Of a DNA stretch of 64,000 nt, positions 20,780 to 34,399 are shown piece after piece; the stretch's first letter is position 1; every line of letters starts with the position of its first letter. Location: contig NW_019775947.1 of NCBI RefSeq assembly GCF_001039355.2, positions 1 to 64,000 on the forward strand, written 5' to 3'. The notes beneath the pieces are model-generated. The model saw only the letters and a list, made by a program, of their open reading frames with translations. It had not been told where the DNA came from and searched no databases. Position numbers and translations under genes: made by a program. This DNA comes from Lingula anatina (taxonomy: Eukaryota; Brachiopoda; Lingulata; Lingulida; Lingulidae).

Positions 20780-23187
20780 ATATTACAGNCTATTGTGAGA
20801 AAGCAGAAAGTTTCCATTGGATCCGTACCTTACCAACAAAGCTACAATGTTTCCTTGGAAAGTCCGCCTTCTTGGACACAGCAAGACATTTATATGTGGG
20901 ATTCGAATTCCAAGATATTCAATGTGATTATTTTGCTCGAAATAATTTCTAAAATTTGCATTTGATTACTATATGAGGGGGGGGGGGGGGGCAGTCACGG
21001 CGGAGTCAGTAACATGCTTGGATGCAAAATAATACCAAACCATCAGCAAATCATTGTAATGACAAGACATGGGTTCAAATCTCAGAAGACGCATGTCACC
21101 ACATCAACGAGCTGACCCTGCAATCGAAAACCAATGCAGGCTGTCGTGTATCCGGGCTAATTACCTTTTGCATAAAAATCCGGTATACTTTAGAGTGAGT
21201 GATCTATTTTGACAAGCTATCTGCTCGTTGGGATTATCAGCAAGAAAAGTTTTTTTCAAAAGTGACATTGCCGCTATTGCTTTACTTATGCTTTACCTAC
21301 GGCACTTTTTGCCCTTTAAAACACCCCAAGGGGGCCGAGGGTCGGCTTCTTTTTCGAGTCATTCCTAAAAAGATTGGACCCCATTCAAATAATTCTGGAT
21401 CCGCCCCTGGAGAGACTGTCAATTTAAAGGATTCTGGCCACGTAAAAATCCATTTCTCGAATTTTGATGATTAAGCACTCAATCTATACACTAGACGTTT
21501 TAATCAATCCCCACCATTTAAAAAGTATAAAACAATCTATTAGTAGAAAAAGAGCGTTTTAGTAAACGTCACCTCAATATGCAAAAATGAAGCAACAGAC
21601 CTGGATCACATGTTACTGTGACGACATAGACGATAAAGGTCTTTGAGACTCAGCTGAGCTGCATGCTAAGTACAGACAGAGAAGTTTAGGAAAGTTGTGC
21701 TGAACGGGGTCGTGCAATTTCCGTTATGCCTCAGTGTGTTGCCGTGGGGTTCACCAAAAAAGCAGCAAAGGGTCTGACATTTGCTGACAATCTTCTTTCT
21801 TTGTTGCACACCTTCTTTAACGCACAGCTTCCCAGCCAGTAAGCCATTGCCGGGCTGAAAAGGCGAGTATCTGTCCAAGGGTACGGCAACGCGTTGCCGA
21901 CGAGATCATGCAAGACCGTTCTTGCCGATTGCTCAGGACTTCTGCACATTTCTGTCGTACTGTAATAAGCGTAGAAGATAATGTGATTGACAGGTTCAAT
22001 CAAAAGTTTCTTGGTTTTCAATTTTTCATTGTATTTATTCTAAAGTCAGGGCGTTTAAAACACCACTTCTTGTCCAATCAATTTTTAAAAAACATCTCTG
22101 CGATCGGCCCTCTTATGATTTTCAATAGAATTTTTCTTATTTCAATCATTTTGCAATATAACCATTATAATGACAAAGTTTCTGATCTGCTGTGGCACCT
22201 AAAAATTGAGAATTTGGTGGGTATTTTTTCATTTCTCTTTATTTTAGTTAAGAAATATTTATCTTAAAATGCTGTAAAAAATTTCACAAACCAAATCGAA
22301 TTTTCCTCGAATTTTCCCCGAGAAAAAAATTTTTACACTTTTACACACGCATCATTGATCGACCGGTCCCTTCGCAGAGATTCGGTTTTCAATAAAAAAT
22401 TCTCTGTAAATATCTGGTCGGATGTTTACACCGCCATATCTTCCTGTGCAATTCAGGAGAAAAAAATCCGCATTTTGCTTTTTGTTTCAAAGATTTTATC
22501 GTTTTATGGCCTGAATTGAGAAAGGTAAGTAGCTTTGCAGGTTATGTAGACAAAGAAAATATAACTGGGATATTTTCAAAGGTGTGTAATTTGACTTTGA
22601 GCCTGTAAGCAGCGAGCCTGCAACTTAGGCATAAATTTTCTGATTTTGGACACAAAGATTTTCTGAAAACTATCCTTTCATCTTTAAAAATATAAATAAA
22701 CATTAAAAAATTTTTTTCTTACTAATTTTGTATTTTTTATTTCAAGACCGAAGTTTTTTTTTTTTATTTTGCCGACCTCAGGTTCAGTTGATACTGTGAT
22801 ACCGGTAAATGATTTTGTGATTCTGTTATAATGTCATAATGGCTAAATGGGAAGACGTGGAAGTAAGGAATCACCTCCCACAAGCCATCAACTAAAAGAG
22901 TCAGTTTTGAAATAGACCTACAAATTTGTTGAAAAAGACAGACTGTTTCATTAGAGCTGTTGTGGTGATATAATGTTTGCATACGTGATTTTTCTTGTAA
23001 AGATGTCTGATGGAGAAAAGAAAAGTTCAAATGCGTTAGTTGTGACATGCAAGCAATGCGACGAACGCCCAACAAATGGGATGTATTTCAGAATGCTAAT
23101 TGCATAATTAAGAATAGTGTCACTGAGCATGCGCAGAGTCCCAATTTTCCTCGCCTTGCGTGACACACTTTCGGCATCGGGCAAACC

Positions 23188-23286
23188 ATGAGTGAAACTT
23201 GGAAGTTGATCACAGACAAAAAACTTCGCCAAAAGTTGTGCCGGATTTACAAACAAGCTTCAGAACAAGTTTATGTCGATATATAG
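23188..23286 (+). CDS. Upstream ORF, second copy
   Basis: Same 32-codon frame as 15841-15939, with one synonymous change in the Asp codon just before the last residue. Same spacing of 20 nt to the main ATG at 23307. Confidence 0.38.
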   Translation: MSETWKLITDKKLRQKLCRIYKQASEQVYVDI

Positions 23287-23306
23287 CGTTTTTAAAGCAC
23301 ACGAGC

Positions 23307-23429
23307 ATGACAGAAGGGAGCAGACGACTGGAAGTACGGGCTTTGGAGGTAGTTTTGAAAGGGGGTAGTCCGTGGGGATTTTCTTTAAAGGGAGGTGCGG
23401 AAATCCGTTCAGCTTTAACAGTGTCTAAG
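23307..23429 (+). CDS. PDZ protein, first coding exon, second (probably allelic) copy
   Basis: This 123-nt exon encodes the same 41 residues as 15960-16082 and has the same GTGAGT donor at 23430. Since it lies in haplotype copy A2, a gene model should use one copy only. If the duplication were real, the locus would carry two alternative first exons in tandem sharing one downstream gene. An adjacent single N, retained upstream ORF and intron-wide similarity argue for an allele. Confidence 0.75.
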
Positions 23430-24409
23430 GTGAGTTAGAACATGGTTATAATCTTATTTGTATGGATTTGATGTTATGTTTATTGTCAGATTTATCGTAG
23501 CGCTTGGCTGAGATCTGGATCACAGTGTAAAAGTCATTCAAACCAACTTTTATTCAGGCCTGAGAAAAAGTTCACAAGCGGCATTTCAACCGGACTTCGT
23601 CACGTTTTCTGCAATTTCAGTAAAACTGTGCAATGAGTCTTGCCATGGAACGCGCATTTTGTTGACATCATACGGTTGTATTTTGGTCTGTTTTAGACAG
23701 ATAACAATATTTGCATCATAACCTGGTGGTTGAGATTCTCGAAATAGGTTTATCTACAGATAAATGTTTGTTTTGATTGAATAGATGAATGAATGGAATA
23801 ATAGTAAATTTATAAATATAGTAAGCGCAGATAATGTAGGTTTTCATACATGATTTAGGAAGAGTGAGCTGTAATTTTGTTTTATCAGAAACATGATCTT
23901 TGTCATGTAGAATGACGAAACTGATGAAACTAAAATATTAAAAATAAAAATGATAAACCAATTTAAATAAATTTATATTTAAATAAAAAACAATTTAAAG
24001 ATACGTAAAAGTTATATTAAAGAGAGAGATCCCACAAACATAAAGGCTAGTATTACCCCCAGTATATTAGCCCCATTAAGAGAGCCTGGACCCAGCTGAG
24101 CCCTAGATTTCCATACAGTGTTTGTATCCAGTGTTGAATTCACTGTGCCTCAGCTCCACCCAGTGTGATATACCTACATGTATACTGCCCTGGCTAATCC
24201 TTGCCTCTCTCATAACACTGGCTAAGCCAGGTGAGAGGTTTATGGAGTAAACTTGGTCAGGACGGGAAGGAGATTGCGCTGGTGTAACCCAGGGACACAC
24301 CCCATGAGTTGTTTTATCTTCCCTTGACATGTTTGCGATGTGATCAAAGACAATACAGACACCGAAACATTTTTTATCAAATTAAAACTGGTTAAAAATA
24401 CTATTCGTA

Positions 24410-24584
24410 GGCCCCATTCAAAATAGGGTACTAACTAGTCCAAGGGTCAAATATGGCAACCCAATACAAAGCTTGCCGTCTTATCCGCTAATACACACTG
24501 AATAGATATCCCGTTGGGAAGTATTCAAGTGGGTCGGCCATATTTGATCCTGGGACTAGTCAGTCCCCTATCTGAATGGGGCCA
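24410..24584. mobile_element. 175-bp TA-flanked MITE, second copy
   Basis: Counterpart of 17061-17235 at the same place in copy A2, with TA on both sides and the same length. The insertion therefore predates the separation of the two copies. Confidence 0.75.
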
Positions 24585-24640
24585 TAGTAGTATATATTTC
24601 CATATATATGATTAAAATGTTCCCCCTCAGTTGACATATC

Positions 24641-24672
<32 letters not shown>

Positions 24673-25359
24673 ACAAATATCTGAAGCTAACGATTCTGTG
24701 TATCACAAATCTACTGTGCACTGACAGGGTGCAGATGAAGGGGTTCCCAGTGCTGGGGCATTTCTGTCCAATTCTAACAGGGCCTTATCTTTGTTTATTG
24801 TGACTTTGATAAATTTGCAAGTAGTTAAAAAGAAAAAAAAATATAGAGTGCATCTTTTGTGAAATATTTCTAGTTGCTGGGGTTTAAGCGTATTTTTTAC
24901 CTAGGATATGTTATGTGACGGTCAGCGACAAGGTACATTTAAATCAACCATGTTTTTATCCTCAATAAATAAAGTTTAATAAAAATAAAATTAATGCTGT
25001 GACATTTTATTTAAATAATATTAACAAAATATATAGTTTTTGAAAAAATGGTACTGCAAACCACAATATATGTTGTTGTTTGGTATTTTTTAAACTGGCA
25101 GTGATTTTTTTAAAATGAGAGTTTACATAACTTAAGATATTTGACTAATGCTTGAAAAAATAGGAGGAGGCTTGTAACGTGTGTCTTGTAACTTATGAAA
25201 GGGTTACTGCTTACTTAAAGATAACCTGGATCAGACAGTCCATAATGGTTCTGTTTGGCTTTCGCGTATTCCTGATATATCTTACCAAATGCTTATCACT
25301 AATTTGAGACAGTCGTGGAAAAAAAATGGTGTGAGGGAGGGAGAGTATAAAATATTTGT

Positions 25360-25364
<5 letters not shown>

Positions 25365-25413
<49 letters not shown>
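25365..25413. repeat. (TG)n microsatellite, long allele
   Basis: About 24 TG units, against about 12 at the equivalent place in copy A1. Confidence 0.95.
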
Positions 25414-25414
<1 letters not shown>

Positions 25415-28130
25415 TGAGAGAGAGAGAGAGAAAGAGGGATGGGAGGTGAATTATCTGACAGTTGGCACAGATTTAAATACCTGGTTTGTCAAAGGGAATG
25501 CAAAGACACCATGTTTTGCTGTTTAAATGAAGCAAATTATTCAGACTCGTCTAAATGCACTCTATCATGCTATACACATAAACAGAAAGATGAAAGAATG
25601 AAAGAGAAATGTTGATAAACAGTTCATCAAAGGAAAATTTAAGCCGTGGGTAAACTCATCTCCACTCTGTCCAAGCATGGAATTCCAATATTTTGGTTGT
25701 CACAGTGCTTGCAAACATGTTCTAAAGATATCTCAGAGAGAGAGAGGAAGAGAGAGAGAGAGAGAGCATGTTCAGTAAGAGAAAAGATTTTTTTATTCAC
25801 AAATACTCCACTTATGTTGCGATAAGGTACATTGATAAATATCTCTGTTACAGAGATCTACTAACTACTGCACTAATCATTTTAAGCCTGGAGACAGCAA
25901 TTTTTAGAGGGGGGTTCTTTTCCTGAAAAAGTGAACCTTTCACCCCCTTAGTTAACCCATTTTTGAGAATAGAATAGAAGATAGATGAAGTTTTGATTCA
26001 GAGTGCACCTTTTTGGAGGACAGTTCTATTGAAACTCCACTCCAGAACCCCCTGCCTATATAACCTGACTGGAAACAACATCTCCCCCAGTACAGTGTCT
26101 GGTCCTGGAATGTCACCAGAAATCTTCCATCTCATATGACCATGATAGCCAGGTAGCAGACAGACTGATAGTACAGCAGTAGTAAAGCTGTCATCCACCC
26201 TGACTGTCAGAGGTCACTAGGACTCCATCTGTTATAATTAGTAGTCTTAAGGCTATATCCAGTGCCCCCTGGAACGCGGGGTACTGTCAGCTGCACTGGA
26301 AGGCCCATTCAGATGTAGACAAGTGTGGCTAATTATCCAGCCCCATAGAGAGGTCCTGAGACGGTGGCTTGGTTTCCTCCCTTGACCACTGTCCACTTGA
26401 GAGTATGGATGGGTCACACTGGTCTAGGTGACTGATAAAAACTTGAATCCTTGATTTCTTAGATAGGGAAAAATTTGGAAAGTGAAGCTTTCAGATAGCA
26501 TAAAGATTGAGTTAATAGATCAAAAATATGTATGGCATCCTGAAAAGTTTTAAAGTTTTAGGAAACTACATTTTAAAGTCAGCTACTAATATTTCCATTT
26601 GTGATATGATAAAAACTTTAATATGGATTTCTTTTGGATCTATAGTGTAAGATTGTGATATTCTTCATCTCATGTTATTTTACATGAAAGTTATCAAGTT
26701 TGGAGGCTGTGCTTACTATACTTTGGAAATCAACATCACTGGTGATATTTTGATTTATTACATAGATTCGTCAACCCATCATCTATTTTGTCAAAATGAT
26801 GCTGCAATTTGAATGAGTTAAGGCATGTAGAAGATAAAAGTTAGAAAAGGAACGCTGACCCAAGCCGCCCTGTGTGTCGTCTTTAAGTCACCTGTACAAA
26901 CTTAAAGCAGTCATGGTAAAATTGATGAATAATAATGATATAGAACTTTGCTTAACCCAGCGTTATGCCTTTCAGCTGTAAAATTCCTGTCTGATGGCTG
27001 TCAGGGTGAATCCATCTTATTGAAGCTTTGGACAATATGGCAGACGTCAGGGGGTGAAATGGATGTAAAGGCAGTGACCACAATCTTGTTAACTTTGAGT
27101 GTGAAGTAATATTTAATGTTGGAGAGATATTGAAATTTATGATATATTATTAGGAAGTTAGCATAGTGTTTTACTCTTGAGTTTTCTGCATAAATATAAG
27201 TTGGTTTGCAGAAAAAAGAGCTTATTAGAAAATAAATATTGTAATTTTTTTAATGAATTAGAGTGGAACATTGTCTTAGGATGAAAAATGATAATAGTGT
27301 CAATCTTTGACTCCGAAATATCAGGCTATATCTGGCAAACATAGACTTGTTCATTTAAAAGAGATACAGTTTTTTGCTAAAAGTCACAGTTTTCACGCAT
27401 TTCACTCCTGTATTATTTCTTTAAAGGAAATAATTTTTTTTTTGTGAAGTCTGTATAAGATCCTAATGAACCCTCAAGTAGGAACCCTGACAAAGTGTAT
27501 GGAAGATTCTACCAGTTAGGCAGTCTTGGTGTGTGTGAATGAGTCATAGTGAGTTGATAGGGATACCGTAAACCACAGGTGACAGGTTTAGTTACAAAAT
27601 GATTATCTTTGTTGGATTGGTGATATGTGGTCCACTTTGTAAATATATTAATAATAGAAGTGACGTTACTGTGTGACAGAGGATTCAACATTTTGGCTTG
27701 AGGGTTTTCATTATCTTTCTCAGGTGCAATGATGTCATATACAAAATAATAAAGAGATTGAAGGAATTAAGATGTAGGATCTGCCCTGAATAGTGCCTAA
27801 GGGAAATAATGAATTTAAAAACTATGTGTATGCATGACACGTCCATGTGAGATAAAAAGTGGGATAGTGCCTGGTTATGATAATAAGATGATAAATATGT
27901 GCTCATTATTCATTTGGGTACAGAATGTTTTGTAAATGATATTCTCTTTTGAAAGTCAAAAGCAATTTGGCTGGAAGGGATTTGTGCTAATATTCATTGT
28001 TGTGTTTATGGGCTTTGAGCTGAAATAGGTGATGTGTATGTAGACATGACTGTATACCAACTACCAATAATGCATACGTACTTCAATAAATATGGCAAAA
28101 ACACTTGAATGTTGTTCTCCTTAATATTAC

Positions 28131-28226
28131 AGCACTGGTAAACGTGTAGAACATCTTAATATTACAGCACTGGTAAACGTGTAGAACATCTTAATATTAC
28201 AGCACTGGTAAACGTGTAGAACATCT
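28131..28226. repeat. 35-bp minisatellite, about three units
   Basis: AGCACTGGTAAACGTGTAG begins at 28131, 28166 and 28201, a 35-bp period. Copy A1 shows one unit and is cut by the N at 20779, so this repeat probably caused the contig break. Confidence 0.9.
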
Positions 28227-30852
28227 TTGTGAGTACAAGTCTAGACTGGGACCTTTGTCACCTTGGGAGTAATAAATGGGGAATAAAACCAAAATTAACC
28301 TTTCAAAATTAGCTGTCACATTCCATAAACCTAAAATACCATGAAAGAAAATTGAGGTCGGGAAATGTGCAGGGAAAATATTTAAATGGAGAATATAATT
28401 GAAAGTTTAATTCACTTCGGAAGAAATGAGCTACATAATTTTTGTGAAGAGAATCTGAATGCATTCTGATTTGATCGTTTTTCTTAAAATTGAAAAAAAT
28501 GGATATGATTGAAATGAAATGATACACGTATTAGCCTGTTGAAGCTCCTTGTTGATAATATGATATTATCATTGTAATTATCTGAACTATGTTCAACCAT
28601 TCAAGATAAAAGTGCCCCAAAGTACAGAAATGATATCCAGAATCTTTCCATAAGCTGAACTACCAGGTTGGTGCAACTCATATTTACCAAGTTTGGCCAA
28701 GTGCAGATTAAATCCTCATAACAACAGTCTTTGATATCTCAACATTGTGCTTATTTCTTCCTTGATACGTACGCAATGGGTACGGGCATGCACACTAATC
28801 CCATGCCTTCAAGGTATATACACACACATAGCCTATACACTTCAGTGAATGCTGCACATCTTCTAGTAGCATGCCATGGGGGTCTCCTGTGTCTTATGGA
28901 AGTGTAAATTTGGGATTAGTCTTTTGTTAATACAGTAGTTTTCAATGTTTTTGACCCACTCCAGCATTGGACCTGGTAGTGAAGAGGTGCTTACAGCGTG
29001 TGAGGAAATATTTTCAGGCTTAACTTTCAGTAGCACATGTTGAAGTACTTGAGGACAGTTTTATGAAGACTGTTTACACACAGACACTTGAGCTCTGTAC
29101 GATCCTGGATCTGCTTTATCAAAGCCGTTTTTAAAGGCATCCTGTACTCTGGTTCTCTCAAGGTGTTGAGAAAAATTAACCCATAGTTTATTAGATACCA
29201 TTGATTTAATCAAACTATTTCATTTATGGATGTGAATTCACTGAACTAATGAAGATGCAATTAAGTGGCTGACACACCCGTGAAACTTCTGGTCAGATTA
29301 TGTTGTATTTAATGATTACATCTTACAGAAAAATAAATGTATAAGTAGAAAAAAAAAACAAAAAGTATTCATAAATAAATGTAAAAAAAAAAAAAAAAGA
29401 AATTAGCATCAATATCCACTCTCCTCTTGATAGTAAATTTTGTGTTACCAACACGTTTTTTTATCAGCCAAGCAAATGATTTGTCCACTGTCCTTCTGCC
29501 TTGTTTATATAGTGCGGTGTTTGATAAAAGTTGGATTGTGTTGAATGAAAACACATCGGAAATATTTGAAGCTTGATAAGGTATCTAGCAAAGATACCCA
29601 AACTATTTCCCCTCTCTTTACATGATAAATATAGAACTTCTCTTATTTATTTTCCAAATGGGGAGATGGGTTATGAATGGTAGAAGTGACAGAATAACAT
29701 TTGGAAACATTTATAATAAAATATTTTTCAGAATTTTTTTAACTGTGCCAAGTTTATGTGCATATATACTAGTACAGTTGTGGGTGGGGGTGGGCGTTAC
29801 AGTTATTTTCCTGTTTCCACGGCTGTGTTTTTGTCCATTCCCGTGGATCAGCAAAAAGTTTGTTATTTTATGACTGTGGCTGCATAGTTAAGAGGTTTAT
29901 TTTAAAATCATTCCTTGTGTATTCTGCTTAAGGGCAACAAAAGTATTTGGTTAGTTTGTTCAGTGAAATTACAAAACCATTTAGTTTCTTAGTGAACAAT
30001 TTGGCAGGTATGACTTTGTACCTGGTTGGCAGAACTGTTTAGAGAGCAAACAAATTTGGAAAATTGATCGGCCTGATATTTGAAGTTGTTCACTGGTGTG
30101 TTCCTGGGGTAGAATTTCAGTCCTGTGTGAAGTGGCATTGGAGTCCGGTACCAATTATTGTGCATCTCTGATTTTATATTTCTGTTTTCAGATGAGTCGC
30201 TGTGCATGGTGATTTTGTAAATAAGAGAAATTAATTTGAGGAAGATCGGGGGAAAAAGAAGACGGAAGATTAGTTCAGTGTATTCACGTGTAAAGTTGAA
30301 GTTAATATAACTGCTGTTTTGTTCTCTTCACATTGGAATCACAGAAACAATCTCAACATTTGTATTTGTGTTTGTTGTAAGCTAGGTTATTAAGATTAAT
30401 TAAGTGAGAGTTGAGAGGAGTAATTTTAGTAATGAATTGCAAGTTATTTGGTACAAACATACCTTTTATTTGAAGTGCTTTTTGCCAAACACACAACACA
30501 GGGTATCAGAGTTATGTTGATTTGTTGCTGTATAGGTTACCATGGCAACTTTGCTTAGTGGTGACAGGACTGATTTTAGCAAAGATGGGAAAAAGCTTAT
30601 TCCATCACATTTTTGTTTTTAGTTTGCTTATTAAATTTGGGTTGGCTTTGGGGGTGTTCTACCCCCCCCCCCCCCCCTTAAGTATGTTAGGTACATTTAG
30701 ACCAAGACCATCTTAACTGCTATCTAACAGAGCAGTTTTATTTGAGAAAAATTCTAGCCAACCAAAGCACTTCGCAGTGATGTTGATTTTTATTCTGAAA
30801 TGACCCTGATCTTGCATAGCTGTAGACTCATATGTCCATGTACATGTATATC

Positions 30853-30902
<50 letters not shown>

Positions 30903-31925
30903 TCTTATAATAATAATAGTAACAGGTGTGGCATATTTTGATATGTATACACAATGCATACTTGGGAGTAAAGTTACAGTATTGACACTATAGTCTCTGT
31001 AGGACCAGGTAACTTGTTGATGTCCATGTCACCTTGTTACTGACTGAGAGCACCTGACACCTTTGTACCTGGGTCCTGGGTTAAATGACATTGGTTTAAT
31101 TTCACTGTAATGATAATAATCAATGCGACTTGGTGATTAACAGTCTAATTACTTCAGTCATTTAATTGGGAACCTAATTGCTGACAGATTTTTATTTAAA
31201 GAAATAAAATTTGGTAGGTGGGGAGGCAATATCTTCAGGTGTTAGATAGAGGTTATGGCTCTGTTAAAAGGAGTTGACTGCATCACCCTAAACAGAGAAG
31301 TTGTATATAGATATAACATCAAAATTGATGTGAAAATTCATGCTTTTTTTTCATCAGCCTCAAGGCAATGTGTAGAAACTGTTGCATTTCCACCAGATAC
31401 ATATGACTGTGGACTCCTGCAGTGCTAGCAGAGGGCAGTTGTTATAGGGAAATAATCTGATTACTGACATCATGGACTGTTAATCCTATTATAATCTTGA
31501 TTGATAGAATATTTTCAATGACTGTGGTACATTGGCTGTGCACTCACTGCAGGGAGTTTGAACTGAAGTGTACTGGATAACTTCTGATTCTATTGTTCCT
31601 GGGGTCTGCCTCCTCTTTAAGTGGTTAAGGATTACTGAGTGACCCAAGGAGTAACCTTCGGGAGTCACTGTAACATCTCTTTTAAATTCAGGTGATTTCA
31701 GTGATTCTGTCAATCTTTCTGATACAAGTCTGATATTTATGAATTCAGGGGAGTTTATAAATTTAGCTGATAATTTTTCATGTTTGTGAAGATAATTTGA
31801 TATTCAAAAAACTTCAAACAACAACAGCTGATAAAAAAACTTTCTTAAGCTTTTTTAAAAAGTTGCAGGTAGCCTTAATTAATGCACCCTATTGTGACAC
31901 TACCTGGTCAGTGCATTAACCCTCC
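28227..31925 (+). other. Intron 1 sequence, unique part
   Basis: Single-copy AT-rich sequence between the two duplicated blocks. It holds an (AAT)n microsatellite (30853-30902), a C-run (30662-30677) and A-rich runs (29349-29400). I see no exon with supported splice sites and frame. Confidence 0.6.
30853..30902. repeat. (AAT)n microsatellite
   Basis: About 16 uninterrupted AAT units. Confidence 0.97.
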
Positions 31926-33978
31926 CCCCTGTCCTTTCCCTCTCCTGCCCAGACTTTGTCTTATTGTTGCAGACTGTCCATTAAAGAAAAAAAAAATACA
32001 GCCATTGTTACTGTCCATAAGTGTGTTCACATTAGGTGTAGCTTAAACCGAACGTTGTTGAAATGATGTTACTATGCAACCAAGAAACTGTTTTGCTGAA
32101 GTATTTAACTCTAAAAGTTTGTCTACACTTTAAGACCAAAATATCAGTCTAATTTGACCCAAAATAAACCAAATGGTCTGTTAACATAAAATATTTTGCT
32201 TGCATTTTATACAAAAGATAAAGCTCATGTTTTAAACTGCTGTTGCCTAATTTAAGCAAATTGTCCTAAATAACTTCAGAATTGTTAACTAAACAGTAGA
32301 CTAAAAATTTACAGCAACTTTGAGTATGAAGTTATTTTATAAAACAGACCTCTGCATGATTGCATAAAGACCTCTTTTGTGCTGAAGTCTTAAACACCAC
32401 CATCTGGGGACATCATCTTGTTCAAATGAGACCTGGTGGGAACACGACCTAAAGATGCCAGACAGGTCTCACAAAGGTAAAGTACTTGTCAGAATGATCA
32501 GATTAACATTCTGACCACAAAAATGGACACCTTAATTGGTCAGCGGATTTGAAAAGAGTCATGTATTGGTCAACGGTGACTTGAAAGCCAGGAAGAAATG
32601 GGCAGAAATGGCTTCCCTAAATTGTTTATAGATAGTGAGTTCATTGGTAGTTTTGTCTCAGCACGCCTTACCCCAGAGGCATGTTATGGTAGGAGGCGTT
32701 CTGTAAATACTGATCAATAGTACAGAGGGGTGAAAACCTTGTCCTGCAGTCACCAACTAATAACAGTGTCGTGAACCTGTGATGTGCTTTTATTTGGGAT
32801 GACTCTGAATCACGTTTGATCTACGCCCTTTTCAGGGCCACAAGAATTTGATTTCTGGTTATCAAAATAAACTTTTCTATGTGGTTTGTCTTTGCATTGG
32901 TGTGTGTGATAGGAGTCTGAGGGTTCTATATATAAGATGGTGTGGTAAAGAACACCTGAGTAATTCATGGCGTTTTTTTTTTTTTTTTTTTTTTTTTTTG
33001 TGGTTTACATGCATGAGGACAGAAATGGTGAATCAGCCCTGTAGAAAGGAAGGGTGTTATGAATTATATTTCCAACATTTTAGTGGTTTAATGTGGTAAA
33101 GGTTGCAGGTGGGATGTTTTTGTTTCGTGTTTGAATAGAAAATCTTTCATGGCAAACATAACAAATACACATATTAAGCTTTTAACTGATGTGTGCATAA
33201 TACCTCTGAAGTTCACTCTATATATACCAAAACATGTTGGTTCTTGCCCAAAGTGATTTTTTCATTTCCTCTGTTGTTCATCACATTAATGACTGAAGAC
33301 AAGCTCAGGCATGGAACAATTGTTGCATTGTTTGTGTTTTATTCTTTTTCTTGTTTAAATTAGCATTAATTCTGACATGAGCTGAATTAACCAACATACT
33401 TGTTTATATGAATATTATTGCTGTACATAGTGCTTACATAGTGTTTACATGATATACATTCATTATTTGAAGGACTTATGATTTGAAAAGAAAGTAAAAT
33501 TGAATGTTTGTAAAACAGATTAAAGTCATTTAGAAGGTACTATTATAAGTGGTTTTATTGGACAAGATGCTATATTAAGTAACGGATCTACAACCAAGTT
33601 GTATTTTAAAGGTACTTGATACTCATTTCTCAATTTAGATAAAAAATATCAAGTCAAAATGTGAAAACGATATTCCAGTTACTAAAAGGATTTGGAAGAT
33701 TTTCATTAAATATCCATTACAACTAATCTCAGGAAGATTTGGTTTCGTTGTTCCCAGCATATCAAAAATCACCCTAAAAAACAACTTCCATCTGATGCTT
33801 ATCTTATCATCATTTTTTTTCTTTGAGACCATTAAACCTTTTAGGTAATCTGCTTAAAAGTATGATTTCTGATCAACTAATTATCCAAATTATAATCTTT
33901 AAGTTATTTAGAGTTTTCTTATATAGAAGTGCAATCAGAACATATGATCTGCGGACCAACAGGTCGGTGACTTACTTA

Positions 33979-34193
33979 GACCCCATTTCCAGAGATTAGA
34001 TCGATCTACTCTTTATCGACCTAACTCCCTGGGGGTTCACGCTAAATAGCTGTCAGCCAGGCGGACACGAAAGTTAATTACCCCCTTACAGCTTGTAGTA
34101 GGCTGGACGGACATTTAAGCCGGATTATCTGACAGTAATCTAGTGAGACTCCACGCGGGGATAGATCGATCTAAAAGCTCTGGGAATACAGCC
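33979..34193 (-). mobile_element. 215-bp TA-flanked MITE, present only in copy B1
   Basis: TA on both sides (33977-33978, 34194-34195). Termini GACCCCATTTCCAGAG and, reversed, GGCTGTATTCCCAGAG are followed on both arms by AGATCGATC. The interior matches the reverse complement of 36505-36719 over its whole length, and both elements are exactly 215 bp. The corresponding site in copy B2 (41211-41220, CTTACTAAGG) is empty apart from one base. This is a clean presence/absence difference between the copies. The TA target suggests mariner-type mobilisation. Confidence 0.85.
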
Positions 34194-34195
34194 TA

Positions 34196-34399
34196 AGGCT
34201 GATCCCACAAAAAAGCAGTGTTGCTAATTTCCTGATGCCCCCCCCCCCCACCCCCCACCCCACGTGCCATCGCTGCAGGAACATAGCAATTAACACCTCT
34301 GAACTGAGATTTTATCTGTGTAATGGCCCATGTGGAAGCGGGGGGGGGGGGGGGGGACCATCAGGGAATTAGCAACATTGCTTTTAAGTGGGCTGGCCA
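34196..34399. mobile_element. TA-flanked MITE with C-run and G-run arms
   Basis: Inverted repeats of about 40 bp: the left arm contains AGCAGTGTTGCTAATTTCC and the right arm mirrors AGCAATGTTGCTAATTCCC. The left arm then runs into a long C-rich tract and the right arm is preceded by a 17-G run, so the whole can fold back. It shares its left TA with the MITE at 33979-34193. The other copy is at 41218-41399. Confidence 0.7.

Larger units (their letters stand above)
20783..28167. repeat. Duplication A, copy 2 (probable haplotype 2)
   Basis: The 7,385-bp partner of 13421-20778, with the same order of features: transposon end (21395-21409), candidate 5' UTR donor and acceptor (22525, 22781), NRF1 motif, upstream ORF, first coding exon, MITE and microsatellites. 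It differs by SNPs, a longer TG repeat (25365-25413), a 29-base A run (24641-24669) and small indels. Confidence 0.97.

Noticed and set aside
15960-23429. True tandem duplication of alternative first exons
   Set aside because: The whole 7.4-kb block including intron is copied, the join is a single N, and similar joins elsewhere in the scaffold show the same pattern. Haplotype duplication is the simpler reading.
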